A DNA stretch of 18,785 nt from CAYOEJ01 sp964403015 (GCA_964403015.1 CAYOEJ010000029.1:1-18785), one strand, 5' to 3'. Positions 7,068 through 14,882 are shown, counted from the stretch's first letter. Made by a program: numbers and translations. Notes: generated by a model not told the origin, from the letters alone.

Positions 7068-7073
7068 TAGGCT
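7068..7073 (+). promoter_or_regulatory. -10 box TAGGCT of the transporter-kinase-regulator operon, leaderless spacing
   Basis: TAGGCT is followed by 6 nt (ACAGGC) and the ATG at 7080. No purine-rich ribosome site precedes this ATG at a normal distance. No good -35 box is seen, so an activator may be needed. Confidence 0.45.
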
Positions 7074-7079
7074 ACAGGC

Positions 7080-8666
7080 ATGGTTTCATCGAATGAGCCT
7101 CGCGACTCAGAGAAGTCCGCACACGAGGCCACGCACAGTTCCGCGCATGAGGTCACGCAGACCCCCAACTCGCGCGCAAAGGTAACCCGTCCGCGTATCA
7201 AGGTGCCACGCCGTCGTGCATCGGGAGTCGCGCCTCACGGCAACATCGCAAGCACAAAGCGAAAGTCGCTAGGGAAGAAAGAAACGATCGGCCTCATCTT
7301 GGGCGCCATCGTCTTCCTCATTCCTCTTCTTGTGGACATCCCGAACCTTGCCGAACCGGGCGAGCGCATGCTTTCGATCTTCCTCCTTGCGATCGTTTTC
7401 TGGATTACGGAGCCGGTGCCGCTCACGGCCACGGCAGTGCTCGTGATCTTGCTAGAAGTTCTGATGGTGTCGCAGGGCGCGATATTCGACCCAACGCAGG
7501 GCGACGCGGCACTTGCCGAGAATATCGTTCCAGCCGCGGACTACTTCGCCGCCCTAGCGAACCCCGTGATCATCCTGTTCCTTGGCGGCTTCATGATCGC
7601 CGACGGCGCCGAAAAGTATGGCCTCGATCGAAACCTCGCCGCATTCATGCTCAAGCCCTTCTCTGAGAAGGCCCGCATGACCACGCTCGGCCTCATGCTG
7701 ATCACGGCACTCCTTTCGATGTTCATGTCGAACACGGCAACCACCGCCACGATGTTTGCCGTCGTCGCCCCCATTCTTAAATCTTTTCCGGCGGGTCGCG
7801 CCCGCACCGGCGTCGCTCTCGCTATCCCGCTCGCAGCAAACGTGGGAGGCATCGGCACCCCGGTCGGAACCCCTCCCAACGCCATCGCTCTCGGCGCGCT
7901 CGCCGAACGCGGCATCACTATTTCGTTTGTCGAATGGATGATGATGGCGGTTCCGTTTATGCTCGTCATTCTTGCTTTCTCTTGGCTCTTCCTCTCCTGG
8001 GTGTTCATTCCAAAGGACGCCATCATTCGCGTAGAGATGGACTCGAAGTGGAACACCGGGCGCGATGCCAAGATCTTCTACTTCATTGCCGGCCTGACGA
8101 TCGCATTGTGGATGTCCGAGCCACTCCATGGCGTTTCTTCGAACACGGTAGGCTTCTTCCCGGTCGTGGCGCTGCTATGCCTCAAGGTCATGGACGGCTC
8201 TGACGTCCGAAAGCTCGACTGGCCGGTTCTATGGCTGGTTTCCGGCGGTATCGCGCTCGGAACCGGTGTGGGCGCGACAGGTCTAGACGAATGGCTAGTA
8301 GGCTCCGTGCCGTGGGAGACCCTTGGCGGGATCGCCATCATTGGACTCCTTGGCCTTATCGGCTTCCTCATGGCTAACGTCATCTCGCACTCGGCCGCGG
8401 CTAACCTCCTAGTACCACTCGCCGTATCACTGGCGGTATCGCTCAGCAGCGTTAACACCATCACGGTGGCCGTTGTTGTGGCGATCGCCTGTTCACTTGG
8501 CATGTCGATGCCCATCTCCACACCTCCGAACGCCATTGCCTACGCGACCGGCGAGATCAAGGTCAAGGACATGGCATTGCTCGGCATGGTCGTTGGCACG
8601 CTAGCGACCGCCCTGCTTATCTTCGCTCTCCCACCGATCTGGGACATGATGGGCATGTTGCAATGA
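7080..8666 (+). CDS. SLC13/DASS-family anion symporter
   Basis: Membrane transporter of the divalent anion:Na+ symporter family, whose members move di- or tricarboxylates or sulfate. It has 528 residues: a hydrophilic, basic N-terminal tail of about 65 residues, then a helical core. Family marks are the first SNT motif at S217-N218-T219 (MSNTATTATM) and two Pro-rich re-entrant tips, GGIGTPVGTPPNAIALG and MPISTPPNAIAYA, which are repeats of each other as expected from the inverted repeat of the fold. The second SNT position reads S436-H437-S438 (ISHSAAANLLVPL), an unusual change near the Na+/anion site. The N-terminal tail is longer than usual; the start is chosen because the -10 box lies 6 nt upstream. 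Its stop overlaps the kinase start by 4 nt. The substrate cannot be deduced. Confidence 0.88.
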   Translation: MVSSNEPRDSEKSAHEATHSSAHEVTQTPNSRAKVTRPRIKVPRRRASGVAPHGNIASTKRKSLGKKETIGLILGAIVFLIPLLVDIPNLAEPGERMLSIFLLAIVFWITEPVPLTATAVLVILLEVLMVSQGAIFDPTQGDAALAENIVPAADYFAALANPVIILFLGGFMIADGAEKYGLDRNLAAFMLKPFSEKARMTTLGLMLITALLSMFMSNTATTATMFAVVAPILKSFPAGRARTGVALAIPLAANVGGIGTPVGTPPNAIALGALAERGITISFVEWMMMAVPFMLVILAFSWLFLSWVFIPKDAIIRVEMDSKWNTGRDAKIFYFIAGLTIALWMSEPLHGVSSNTVGFFPVVALLCLKVMDGSDVRKLDWPVLWLVSGGIALGTGVGATGLDEWLVGSVPWETLGGIAIIGLLGLIGFLMANVISHSAAANLLVPLAVSLAVSLSSVNTITVAVVVAIACSLGMSMPISTPPNAIAYATGEIKVKDMALLGMVVGTLATALLIFALPPIWDMMGMLQ

Positions 8667-10735
8667 CGTCGCGCGACGATTCCGCTTGGTTCGACGACGG
8701 CTGGATTCCCCGCTCTCGTCGATCCGCCGACGCCGGTACGAATGCCGACGACGGCACCAAGAGGCACATTGTGACTCCCGACCCCCACGGGTACCGGATG
8801 AGTGCCGTGGTGGTTGGTCACGACGACGCATCCAACACGGTTGCTGAGCTACTACGCCCTCACGTGAACGTGGACTGCGATGTGTATCAGGTGGATTCCT
8901 TCTTGGAGGTTTTTGCGGATCGCAAGGCCGGAATTGATGGAGCCAAGGGAAAAGACGGTTCACTCGGCCGATTTCCCAACCTTGCCCTGATCACCGTGCT
9001 TCTCGACGAGCATACGAACATGGCGGAGCTGGTTGACTTCTTCAAGGACCCCACAAACAGTGCCGTACGATTGGTGTGCTTGACGACCCAGCGAGAGTTG
9101 GATGGCATCGGCGATATTACGAGCATGGGACTGCCCGACCTCATATGCTACGTCCCAGACTTCGTGGCTCACCGCTGGCTGAGTAATATCGATGACCAGC
9201 TCCGGCGTCATCAGCAACTGTCTGGAAACACTGTCACGAGATCAACCGCCTTATCCAATCGCTTCATCCTCGACTCCGACCTCACGGATGTCGAGATCGT
9301 CGAAAAGATCATCCAGTCCGCAGATGAGATTTTGGGTTACCAGCCACGCGTCCACTATCCGCCTGGCGTCAAGCTCACGGTAGAGGGCAAGCCGGTCGAG
9401 GAGATCTACATCGCGCTGTCTGGACGCGTTCTGCTTGAGAGATCCTCGGACGCGGGTAGCATCACGATGCACCATGCCTCCACTGGCAGGATCATCGGCT
9501 TGCTCGCACTCACTCGCGGGAAGGAAGCCTATTTCACCTCGCGAACGACCACGGACGTTACGGCGGTCCAGTTAACCTTTGAGCAGCTGAACCAGCTCAT
9601 GGAACTCGACCGCCAAATCGCTCCCATGCTCGCGTCGTTATTCATTCGTTCTCTCCACCGTCGTCTGCGCAGATCTGAGGACATCCAAGTTGAGAAGGTC
9701 GAGCTAGCAAGCGAACTCGAACATGAGCGCGCCGCACTTGCAAAGGCGCTGCGCAACCTCGAAGCCGCTCGCGAGGAACTCACCATCCAAGCAAGGTTCG
9801 CCTCACTCGGTGAGCTTGCTGCCGGCGTCGCCCACGAACTCAACAACCCCATGGCGGCCATCGAGAGGACAGCCGAGCACCTCGGCGAGGACGTTCACAA
9901 CCTCATCGAGTCCTCAGGAGATCGCAAGTGGATGCGACGGACTACGGCGGCACTAGACGCGGCAGGCGAGGCGTCGGCGATGACCACCAAGGACGCACGC
10001 CGCCTAAGAAACGAACTTGCAGAGGTGACCAAGGATCAGTCGCTGGCACAGCGCCTCGTGCTCGCAGGCGTCCGCGATCGCAAGCTTGCCAAGGAAATCA
10101 TGCGTTCGCGCAGCACCTCATTCGAAACGATCGAGACTGCTGCCTCAATCGGCTCAGGGCTGCGAAATCTGCGAACGGCATCGAAAAGAATCACGGAACT
10201 GGTGGCCTCCCTGCGCGCATACGCACGGCCCGATGGCGATCCGATCACGGATATCGACATCCACGAAACGATTGAAGATACTTTGCGTCTGCTCGCCTAC
10301 CGGCTTCGGCAAATTGAGATCAGCAGAAACTTCAAGAAGATTCCGCGGATCGCAGGGCACCCGGGCCAGCTCTCACAGGTGTGGACAAACCTCATCACCA
10401 ATGCGGCCGAGGCACTTCTCGAAGAGAACCCCGACGAAAAGATTGCGGGAACCATCTGCATCGAGACACGCAGCGATGAGGACTGGGTCCAAGTGCGCGT
10501 CATTGACGACGGCCCCGGTATCCCCGACGACATGATCGGCCGTCTTTTCGAACCCAGATTCACCACCAAGAACGGCCAAGTCCGATTCGGTATGGGCATC
10601 GGGCTCGGCGTCTGCCGCTCGATTGTCCAAAAGCACTCCGGAACGCTCACCATAGACTCGTCGCCAGAAGGCACGACCGTAACAGTCAGACTCCCAACGG
10701 ATGGTCCGTTGGCCCCGCAGGAGGAAATCTCATGA
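8663..10735 (+). CDS. Soluble multidomain sensor histidine kinase (degenerate receiver - cNMP-fold - HisKA - HATPase)
   Basis: This 690-residue kinase has no membrane segment. Residues ~45-185 resemble a receiver fold without the phosphorylation set (no clear acidic pair, no Lys on the last strand). Residues ~225-335 look like a cyclic-nucleotide-binding-type barrel (VEGKPVEEIYIALSGRVLLER, then GRIIGLLALTRG). It lacks the usual Gly-Glu and Arg of the phosphate cassette, so the ligand may not be cAMP. A coiled-coil-like linker (~340-376) leads to the H-box FASLGELAAGVAHELNNP with H391. About 130 residues separate H391 from SLRAYARP, more than the usual ~55, so the dimerisation domain has an insertion. 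The ATP domain has N577/N580, DDGPGI (615-620), LFEPRFTTK and GMGIGLG. It overlaps transporter and regulator genes by 4 nt each. Its partner is surely the next gene. Confidence 0.9.
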   Translation: MTSRDDSAWFDDGWIPRSRRSADAGTNADDGTKRHIVTPDPHGYRMSAVVVGHDDASNTVAELLRPHVNVDCDVYQVDSFLEVFADRKAGIDGAKGKDGSLGRFPNLALITVLLDEHTNMAELVDFFKDPTNSAVRLVCLTTQRELDGIGDITSMGLPDLICYVPDFVAHRWLSNIDDQLRRHQQLSGNTVTRSTALSNRFILDSDLTDVEIVEKIIQSADEILGYQPRVHYPPGVKLTVEGKPVEEIYIALSGRVLLERSSDAGSITMHHASTGRIIGLLALTRGKEAYFTSRTTTDVTAVQLTFEQLNQLMELDRQIAPMLASLFIRSLHRRLRRSEDIQVEKVELASELEHERAALAKALRNLEAAREELTIQARFASLGELAAGVAHELNNPMAAIERTAEHLGEDVHNLIESSGDRKWMRRTTAALDAAGEASAMTTKDARRLRNELAEVTKDQSLAQRLVLAGVRDRKLAKEIMRSRSTSFETIETAASIGSGLRNLRTASKRITELVASLRAYARPDGDPITDIDIHETIEDTLRLLAYRLRQIEISRNFKKIPRIAGHPGQLSQVWTNLITNAAEALLEENPDEKIAGTICIETRSDEDWVQVRVIDDGPGIPDDMIGRLFEPRFTTKNGQVRFGMGIGLGVCRSIVQKHSGTLTIDSSPEGTTVTVRLPTDGPLAPQEEIS

Positions 10736-11220
10736 AACTCGCTATTCTCATCCTCGAAGATGAACCCGAGGTGCGCGCAGCCCTAGAGCGCGACCTCATC
10801 GATTTCTCCAGTTCGGTTCGTCTCGAACCCGCCGAAGACGTGGAGGATGCTTGGGAGGTCGTGGACGAAGTTGACGCCTCCGGCGATGTCCTTGCCCTCG
10901 CGCTGTGCGACCACCGCATGCCGGGAACAACCGGCGTGGAGTTTCTCGTGCAGATGATGGAAGACGAGCGGACTGCCTACACGCGCAAAGTACTCGTGAC
11001 GGGCCAGGCCGACCTCGAAGACACCGTTCGCGCGGTGAATGAAGCCGACCTCGATCACTACATCGCTAAGCCGTGGAAGGCCGACGAACTGCGCGAGACA
11101 GTTCGCCGCCTTCTCACCGACTACGTCGAAATCAGCGGCATCAACCCGATGGAGCACCTCGGAGCACTCGACCACGAGCGGGCCATGTACCTCGTGCGCG
11201 ACTACTCGCGAGCGGACTAG
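10732..11220 (+). CDS. Receiver-only response regulator
   Basis: A 162-residue CheY-like protein, predicted phosphoacceptor of the upstream kinase. The receiver hallmarks are complete: acidic pocket E9-D10-E11, phosphoacceptor D60 in LCDHRMPGTTG, the switch T90 in VTGQ, and K113 in KPW. About 40 residues remain after the domain (from ~residue 122), and they hold no recognisable DNA-binding or enzymatic domain. Output is therefore likely by protein contact, for example with the transporter tail or the kinase; this is inference. GGAGG lies 7 nt before the ATG, which sits in the kinase stop (4-nt overlap). The gene converges on moeB with only 13 nt between the two stop codons. Confidence 0.92.
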   Translation: MKLAILILEDEPEVRAALERDLIDFSSSVRLEPAEDVEDAWEVVDEVDASGDVLALALCDHRMPGTTGVEFLVQMMEDERTAYTRKVLVTGQADLEDTVRAVNEADLDHYIAKPWKADELRETVRRLLTDYVEISGINPMEHLGALDHERAMYLVRDYSRAD

Positions 11221-11233
11221 GACCTGCCATCCG

Positions 11234-12058
11234 CTAGCGCGCGTAGGGAATCTCGTAGGTCTTCGCGTTCCAGATGTCGATCATCATGACGCGTCCAACC
11301 AGCGGGTGTCCTGTGCCAGTGATCAGCTTGACGGCCTCCGCTGCCATAATCGTTCCGGCTTGTCCGGGTACGATGCCCATCAGGCCTATGTCGGCAGTCT
11401 TGGGAATAGCGGAATCATCGGGCTCTACGGGGAAGACGTCTCGCATACGCAAACCATCGGGCCCGGGGAATCCGGCTTCAACAGCGCGCGGTCCGGTCCA
11501 AAAGACCGAGATCTGAGCATTCCACCCGAGTACGGTGGCCCATACCTCCGGCATGTTCAAACGCGTCGCGGCGTCGGACACCACATAGCGGGTGCGGATA
11601 TTGTCGGTCCCATCGAGAACGAGGTCGTACTGGCTGAGGATCTCATCAATGTTGTCGTCAGTCAGTCGCGTGGGATACGTGGTCACGTTGATAGACGGAT
11701 CCAGCTCGCGCACGCGACGCGCTGCGCTTTCAACCTTAAGCTCGCCAATCGCAGCGTTCGAATGGATGACTTGCCGCTGAAGATTGGTGAGGTCAACGAC
11801 GTCCGCATCCACGATTCCAATCGTGCCCACACCCGAGGCAGCCAGATAAAGTAGCGCCGGCGATCCTAGTCCTCCCGCACCCACCATCAAGACCTTGGCA
11901 TTGCGCAACCTGCGCTGTCCGGCCTCGCTGATTTCCTTACGAGCGAGATGGCGCGCGAATCTCTCACGGTCAGACTCGCTGAGTTCCGGCAGGGAAAGGT
12001 TTCGGGCGTCATAACCGGCCTCTGGTTCAATCAGAGGCGCAATCTTTGGGTACTCCAC
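11234..12058 (-). CDS. moeB: Molybdopterin-synthase adenylyltransferase MoeB (ThiF family), cysteine-free
   Basis: Adenylates the C-terminal Gly of MoaD so it can be thiocarboxylated. The frame extends up to a TTG at 12073, but GTG at 12058 has GGGAGG 5 nt upstream (12064-12069) and follows the MoaD stop by 1 nt, giving 274 residues. The nucleotide-binding part is intact: VGAGGLGSPAL (59-69), DLTNLQRQ (89-96), K108 and DGTDN (149-153). No rhodanese domain follows. The usual CxxC zinc pair and PSCAEAG are replaced by LRMRDVFP (203-210) and PKTADIG (219-225), and the C-terminal CxxC pair is also absent. There is no cysteine in the whole protein. It could be a general ThiF-like activator, but the pairing with moaD supports MoeB. 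Confidence 0.88.
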   Translation of the reverse strand: MEYPKIAPLIEPEAGYDARNLSLPELSESDRERFARHLARKEISEAGQRRLRNAKVLMVGAGGLGSPALLYLAASGVGTIGIVDADVVDLTNLQRQVIHSNAAIGELKVESAARRVRELDPSINVTTYPTRLTDDNIDEILSQYDLVLDGTDNIRTRYVVSDAATRLNMPEVWATVLGWNAQISVFWTGPRAVEAGFPGPDGLRMRDVFPVEPDDSAIPKTADIGLMGIVPGQAGTIMAAEAVKLITGTGHPLVGRVMMIDIWNAKTYEIPYAR

Positions 12059-12059
12059 A

Positions 12060-12323
12060 TCAGCCTCCCGCAAATGGAGGAAGAACGTCTACCTCGGAAT
12101 CGGCAGGAAGTTCGGAGTCGACATCGGCTCGTCGTCCATTGACGAGGAACGAGCTAATCGACAGCACCTTTTCCAGCTGCGCCGCGGAGGAGGAGTCCAC
12201 ATGTTTTCGGTTGATCTCGGAGATAAGATCCGCGACGGTTGCACCTTCGGGGGCCTCGATCGTTTCAGAGTCGGTACCGGCTGCCGCACCTGCAGCAGCG
12301 AAATAACGCAGCTTGACCTGCAT
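12060..12323 (-). CDS. moaD: Molybdopterin synthase sulfur carrier subunit MoaD
   Basis: A ubiquitin-like small subunit of molybdopterin synthase. It has 87 residues and ends in FAGG, whose terminal Gly is adenylated by MoeB and then thiocarboxylated to donate sulfur through MoaE. The start MQVKLRYFAAAG, the middle LISEINRK segment and SFLVNGRRADVDSELPADSEVDVLPPFAGG match MoaD. AAGGAGGA lies 3-4 nt upstream of the ATG. The downstream moeB starts 1 nt after its stop, so the two genes form an operon. A - strand -10 candidate TAGACT is at 12348-12353. The gene is far from its partner moaE. Confidence 0.93.
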   Translation of the reverse strand: MQVKLRYFAAAGAAAGTDSETIEAPEGATVADLISEINRKHVDSSSAAQLEKVLSISSFLVNGRRADVDSELPADSEVDVLPPFAGG

Positions 12324-12347
12324 AAGTCCTCCTTCGTAGACCGTTCC

Positions 12348-12353
12348 AGTCTA
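12348..12353 (-). promoter_or_regulatory. Candidate -10 box of moaD-moeB
   Basis: TAGACT (TANNNT form) on the - strand lies 24 nt before the moaD ATG, upstream of its AAGGAGGA ribosome site. It is in the 155-nt spacer that separates moaD from the preceding P-type ATPase gene, so the operon need not depend on read-through. The spacer shows no clear terminator. Confidence 0.35.
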
Positions 12354-12478
12354 GTCGGACTCCGCTGTGGAACGCATTCGCACACCGGCGTCCGCGCCGC
12401 CTCGCACGCGAGCTTCCCGTCACCCACGAGCCAATTGCAGGCGGGCTAGTCGCGCGACATCACCTCGGTTACGGGCTC

Positions 12479-14851
12479 CTAGTCCCTAGCGAAGATCGGC
12501 TCGTTCCTCCAGAAGATCGTCGGTTGACCGCTCCGCTTCTTCTGGATCCACCACAGGGCCTCAACCAGCACAGCTCCGATCAATCCAATGATCGATGCCT
12601 GCACCATCATCGTCGTGTTCGACGAATCCAAAATGAACAGATCCTGGGTCACGTTCCAGTTAAAGATGATCGAATACCCAATCAGCGGCAGAATCACCAG
12701 AGCAATCTTCCATGGATTCCACGGCCGAGCCACGCATGCCAATACCCACGATGACGGAATGATAAGCGCAAGTAGTGCAGCTGTGGACTGTTGGACGTGC
12801 TCATCGGGCACGTTACCGCCGGAGACGAACAGATAGGCCGCGAATGCTGAGGCACCCACGATAATTCCCGCGGGGAACGCGAATCCGAGTACGCGACGTA
12901 CAAAACCAGTTCGCGCGCGGTTATTGTTTGGCGGAAGCGAAAGCAAGAATGCGGGGATCCCGATCGTGAACCAACCGGTGATGGTCACGTGAATCGGCTG
13001 GAACGGGAACGGCACCTGGGAAACGATCACGAGAATGGCAAGCATCGCCGAGTAGATCGTTTTGGTGAGGAAGAGGTTTGCTACGCGCTCGATGTTTCCG
13101 ATGACACGGCGCCCCTCGGCAACCACGTAAGGCAGCGTCGCGAAGCGGTCATCAAGCAGTACGATCTTCGCTACCGAGCGCGTTGCCGACGAGCCAGAAC
13201 CCATGGCCACGCCAATGTCGGCATCCTTGAGTGCAAGCACGTCGTTGACTCCATCGCCGGTCATCGCAACCGTGTGCCCGTTCGCCTGCAGAGCCTGGAC
13301 CATGGCGCGCTTCTGGTCGGGACGAACGCGGCCAAAGACTCGGTTGGTTTCCACAGTCGACGCAAACTCCGCCGTCTCGGCATCCATACTCCGCGCATCG
13401 ATCGGAGCACCCGAATCGATGCCGAGCCTGTGAGTGACCGCGCCAACGGAAGCGGCGTTATCACCCGAAATAACTTTGACCTCAACGTTTTGCTCTTCAA
13501 AGTACTCGAGCGTGTCACCGGCGTCGGGCCGGATCTTCTGTTCGAAAACCAGCAGCGCAACCGGGGTGACGACTCCGGGTGCGGACTCGTCGTCCACCAC
13601 CATGTCGCACTTGGCAAGAAGCAGGACGCGCAATCCTTCGCTCGAGATTCGCTCGGCGCGCTCGGCAATCTCGCCGGGTGAGAGCACGTCTGGCGCTCCA
13701 AGAATCCAGTTGCCGTGGCCATCGAAGGTGATACCCGACCACTTATTGGCGGATGTGAAAGGCTGTCTGCCCGTGATCTTCCATCCGTCGCCGCCGAGCG
13801 GGAAGGCCTCGACGATTGCCTGCATCGTTGAGTTGGGATCATTATCCGCAGCAGCAAGCTGCGCCATGACGTTTTCGCATTCGGTCTGCGAAAGATCTGC
13901 CACGCATTCGGTGCGGCCGAACTCAAGTCGGTTCTCCGTGAGCGTTCCCGTCTTGTCCGCACACACGATGTCCACGCGTGCAAGGCCTTCAATCGCCGGC
14001 AACTCTTGAACTAGGCACTTACGCTTACCAAGTCGAATCACACCGAGCGCGAAAGCCGTGGATGTGATGAGCACAAGACCTTCGGGGACCATCGGGACCA
14101 GTGCGCCCGTGATTTCTAGAATCACATCCCGCCAATCATCATTGCCCGAGGTCACTTGGGAAAAGACGGTGAGAAGCGCAACTGGGATCAGGACCCACGT
14201 GATGTACTTGAGAATCGTATTGATGCCGGCCTGCAACTGGGATTTTGCAAGCGTGAACTTCGACGCCTCCGCAGTCAGCCGCGCCGCATATGATTCTGCG
14301 CCAACCTTTGCCACCCTGAAAGTTCCGGTACCCGATACCACAAACGATCCCGATAGAATCTCGTCTCCCGGTTGCTTGCGAACGGCATCCGACTCACCGG
14401 TGAGCATCGATTCGTCTACGGATAGGTAGTCGGTGGTCAATACTTCGCCATCAACCACAATCTGGTTACCGGCGCCAAGTTGGACGACGTCGTCGAGAAC
14501 CAACTCTTCCTGCGTCAAGGTGTGCAGAACCGAGTCGCGCCAGACCCGCGGACGCTCCTCCCCCAGCAACGACAGCGACTCAAGGGTGCGCTTGGCTCGA
14601 AACTCCTGAATCATGCCGATCCCGGAATTCACAACGATAAGCAGACCGAAGGCGGTGTTAATCCACGAGCCTGTGGACAACACCATCACGAGCAGCACAA
14701 AAAGAATCGCGTTGATACGCGTAAAGACATTCGAGCGAATGATGTCCGCTACGGATTTGCCAGTACGTGGAGGAAGAGTATTTACTCGTCCGTCAGCTTG
14801 ACGCTGCGCAACTTCCTCGCTGGAAAGTCCACGGGTTCGAATTTCGCTCAT
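12479..14851 (-). CDS. ctpE: P-type cation ATPase, CtpE-like (probable Ca2+ transporter)
   Basis: The 790-residue membrane pump is close in motif and length to Mycobacterium CtpE, which has been linked to calcium uptake. In order: N-terminal helices (~48-85), actuator motif TGES (151-154), helices with MVPEGL (254-259) as the ion-binding kink, phosphorylation motif DKTGT with D299, a nucleotide-binding domain, MTGDGVNDVLALKDADIGVA as the hinge, and six C-terminal helices. No heavy-metal CPx motif or N-terminal metal domain is present, which argues against a copper or zinc pump. The ATG at 14851 has GAGGTG close upstream (2 nt); a -10 box TATGCT on the - strand at 14877-14882 would give a leader of about 20 nt. 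It lies downstream of the DUF1846 gene, 132 nt apart. The ion is inferred from the family. Confidence 0.85.
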   Translation of the reverse strand: MSEIRTRGLSSEEVAQRQADGRVNTLPPRTGKSVADIIRSNVFTRINAILFVLLVMVLSTGSWINTAFGLLIVVNSGIGMIQEFRAKRTLESLSLLGEERPRVWRDSVLHTLTQEELVLDDVVQLGAGNQIVVDGEVLTTDYLSVDESMLTGESDAVRKQPGDEILSGSFVVSGTGTFRVAKVGAESYAARLTAEASKFTLAKSQLQAGINTILKYITWVLIPVALLTVFSQVTSGNDDWRDVILEITGALVPMVPEGLVLITSTAFALGVIRLGKRKCLVQELPAIEGLARVDIVCADKTGTLTENRLEFGRTECVADLSQTECENVMAQLAAADNDPNSTMQAIVEAFPLGGDGWKITGRQPFTSANKWSGITFDGHGNWILGAPDVLSPGEIAERAERISSEGLRVLLLAKCDMVVDDESAPGVVTPVALLVFEQKIRPDAGDTLEYFEEQNVEVKVISGDNAASVGAVTHRLGIDSGAPIDARSMDAETAEFASTVETNRVFGRVRPDQKRAMVQALQANGHTVAMTGDGVNDVLALKDADIGVAMGSGSSATRSVAKIVLLDDRFATLPYVVAEGRRVIGNIERVANLFLTKTIYSAMLAILVIVSQVPFPFQPIHVTITGWFTIGIPAFLLSLPPNNNRARTGFVRRVLGFAFPAGIIVGASAFAAYLFVSGGNVPDEHVQQSTAALLALIIPSSWVLACVARPWNPWKIALVILPLIGYSIIFNWNVTQDLFILDSSNTTMMVQASIIGLIGAVLVEALWWIQKKRSGQPTIFWRNEPIFARD

Positions 14852-14876
14852 GTCACCTCATTTTTCGTCGTGCCCA

Positions 14877-14882
14877 AGCATA
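14877..14882 (-). promoter_or_regulatory. Candidate -10 box of ctpE
   Basis: TATGCT on the - strand lies 25 nt before the ctpE ATG, in the 132-nt spacer between the DUF1846 stop and ctpE. The same spacer has an imperfect GGTAGCCGG/CCGGTCTACC stem near 14920-14940 with almost no loop and no T-run, so it is a poor terminator. Confidence 0.35.

Larger units (their letters stand above)
6551..7079. other. 529-nt non-coding stretch between the GlsB-family gene and the transporter operon
   Basis: This interval contains two + strand hairpins, the 18-bp tandem repeat and the long hairpin listed separately. An AT-rich part follows (about 6840-6910), with GATTGC/GCAATC arms 46 nt apart, and then a pyrimidine-rich stretch leading to the transporter gene. 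Possible short frames here (such as one beginning inside the 6772 hairpin) have no ribosome site and unconvincing composition. I see no protein gene or tRNA. Confidence 0.7.

Noticed and set aside
11039..11854. Long + strand frame opposite moeB and overlapping the response regulator
   Set aside because: It is a shadow of moeB on the opposite strand, Arg/Ser/His-rich and without family features.
12059..12073. Longer MoeB start at TTG 12073 overlapping moaD by 14 nt
   Set aside because: The GTG at 12058 has GGGAGG at 5 nt and follows the moaD stop directly. The TTG has no ribosome site.
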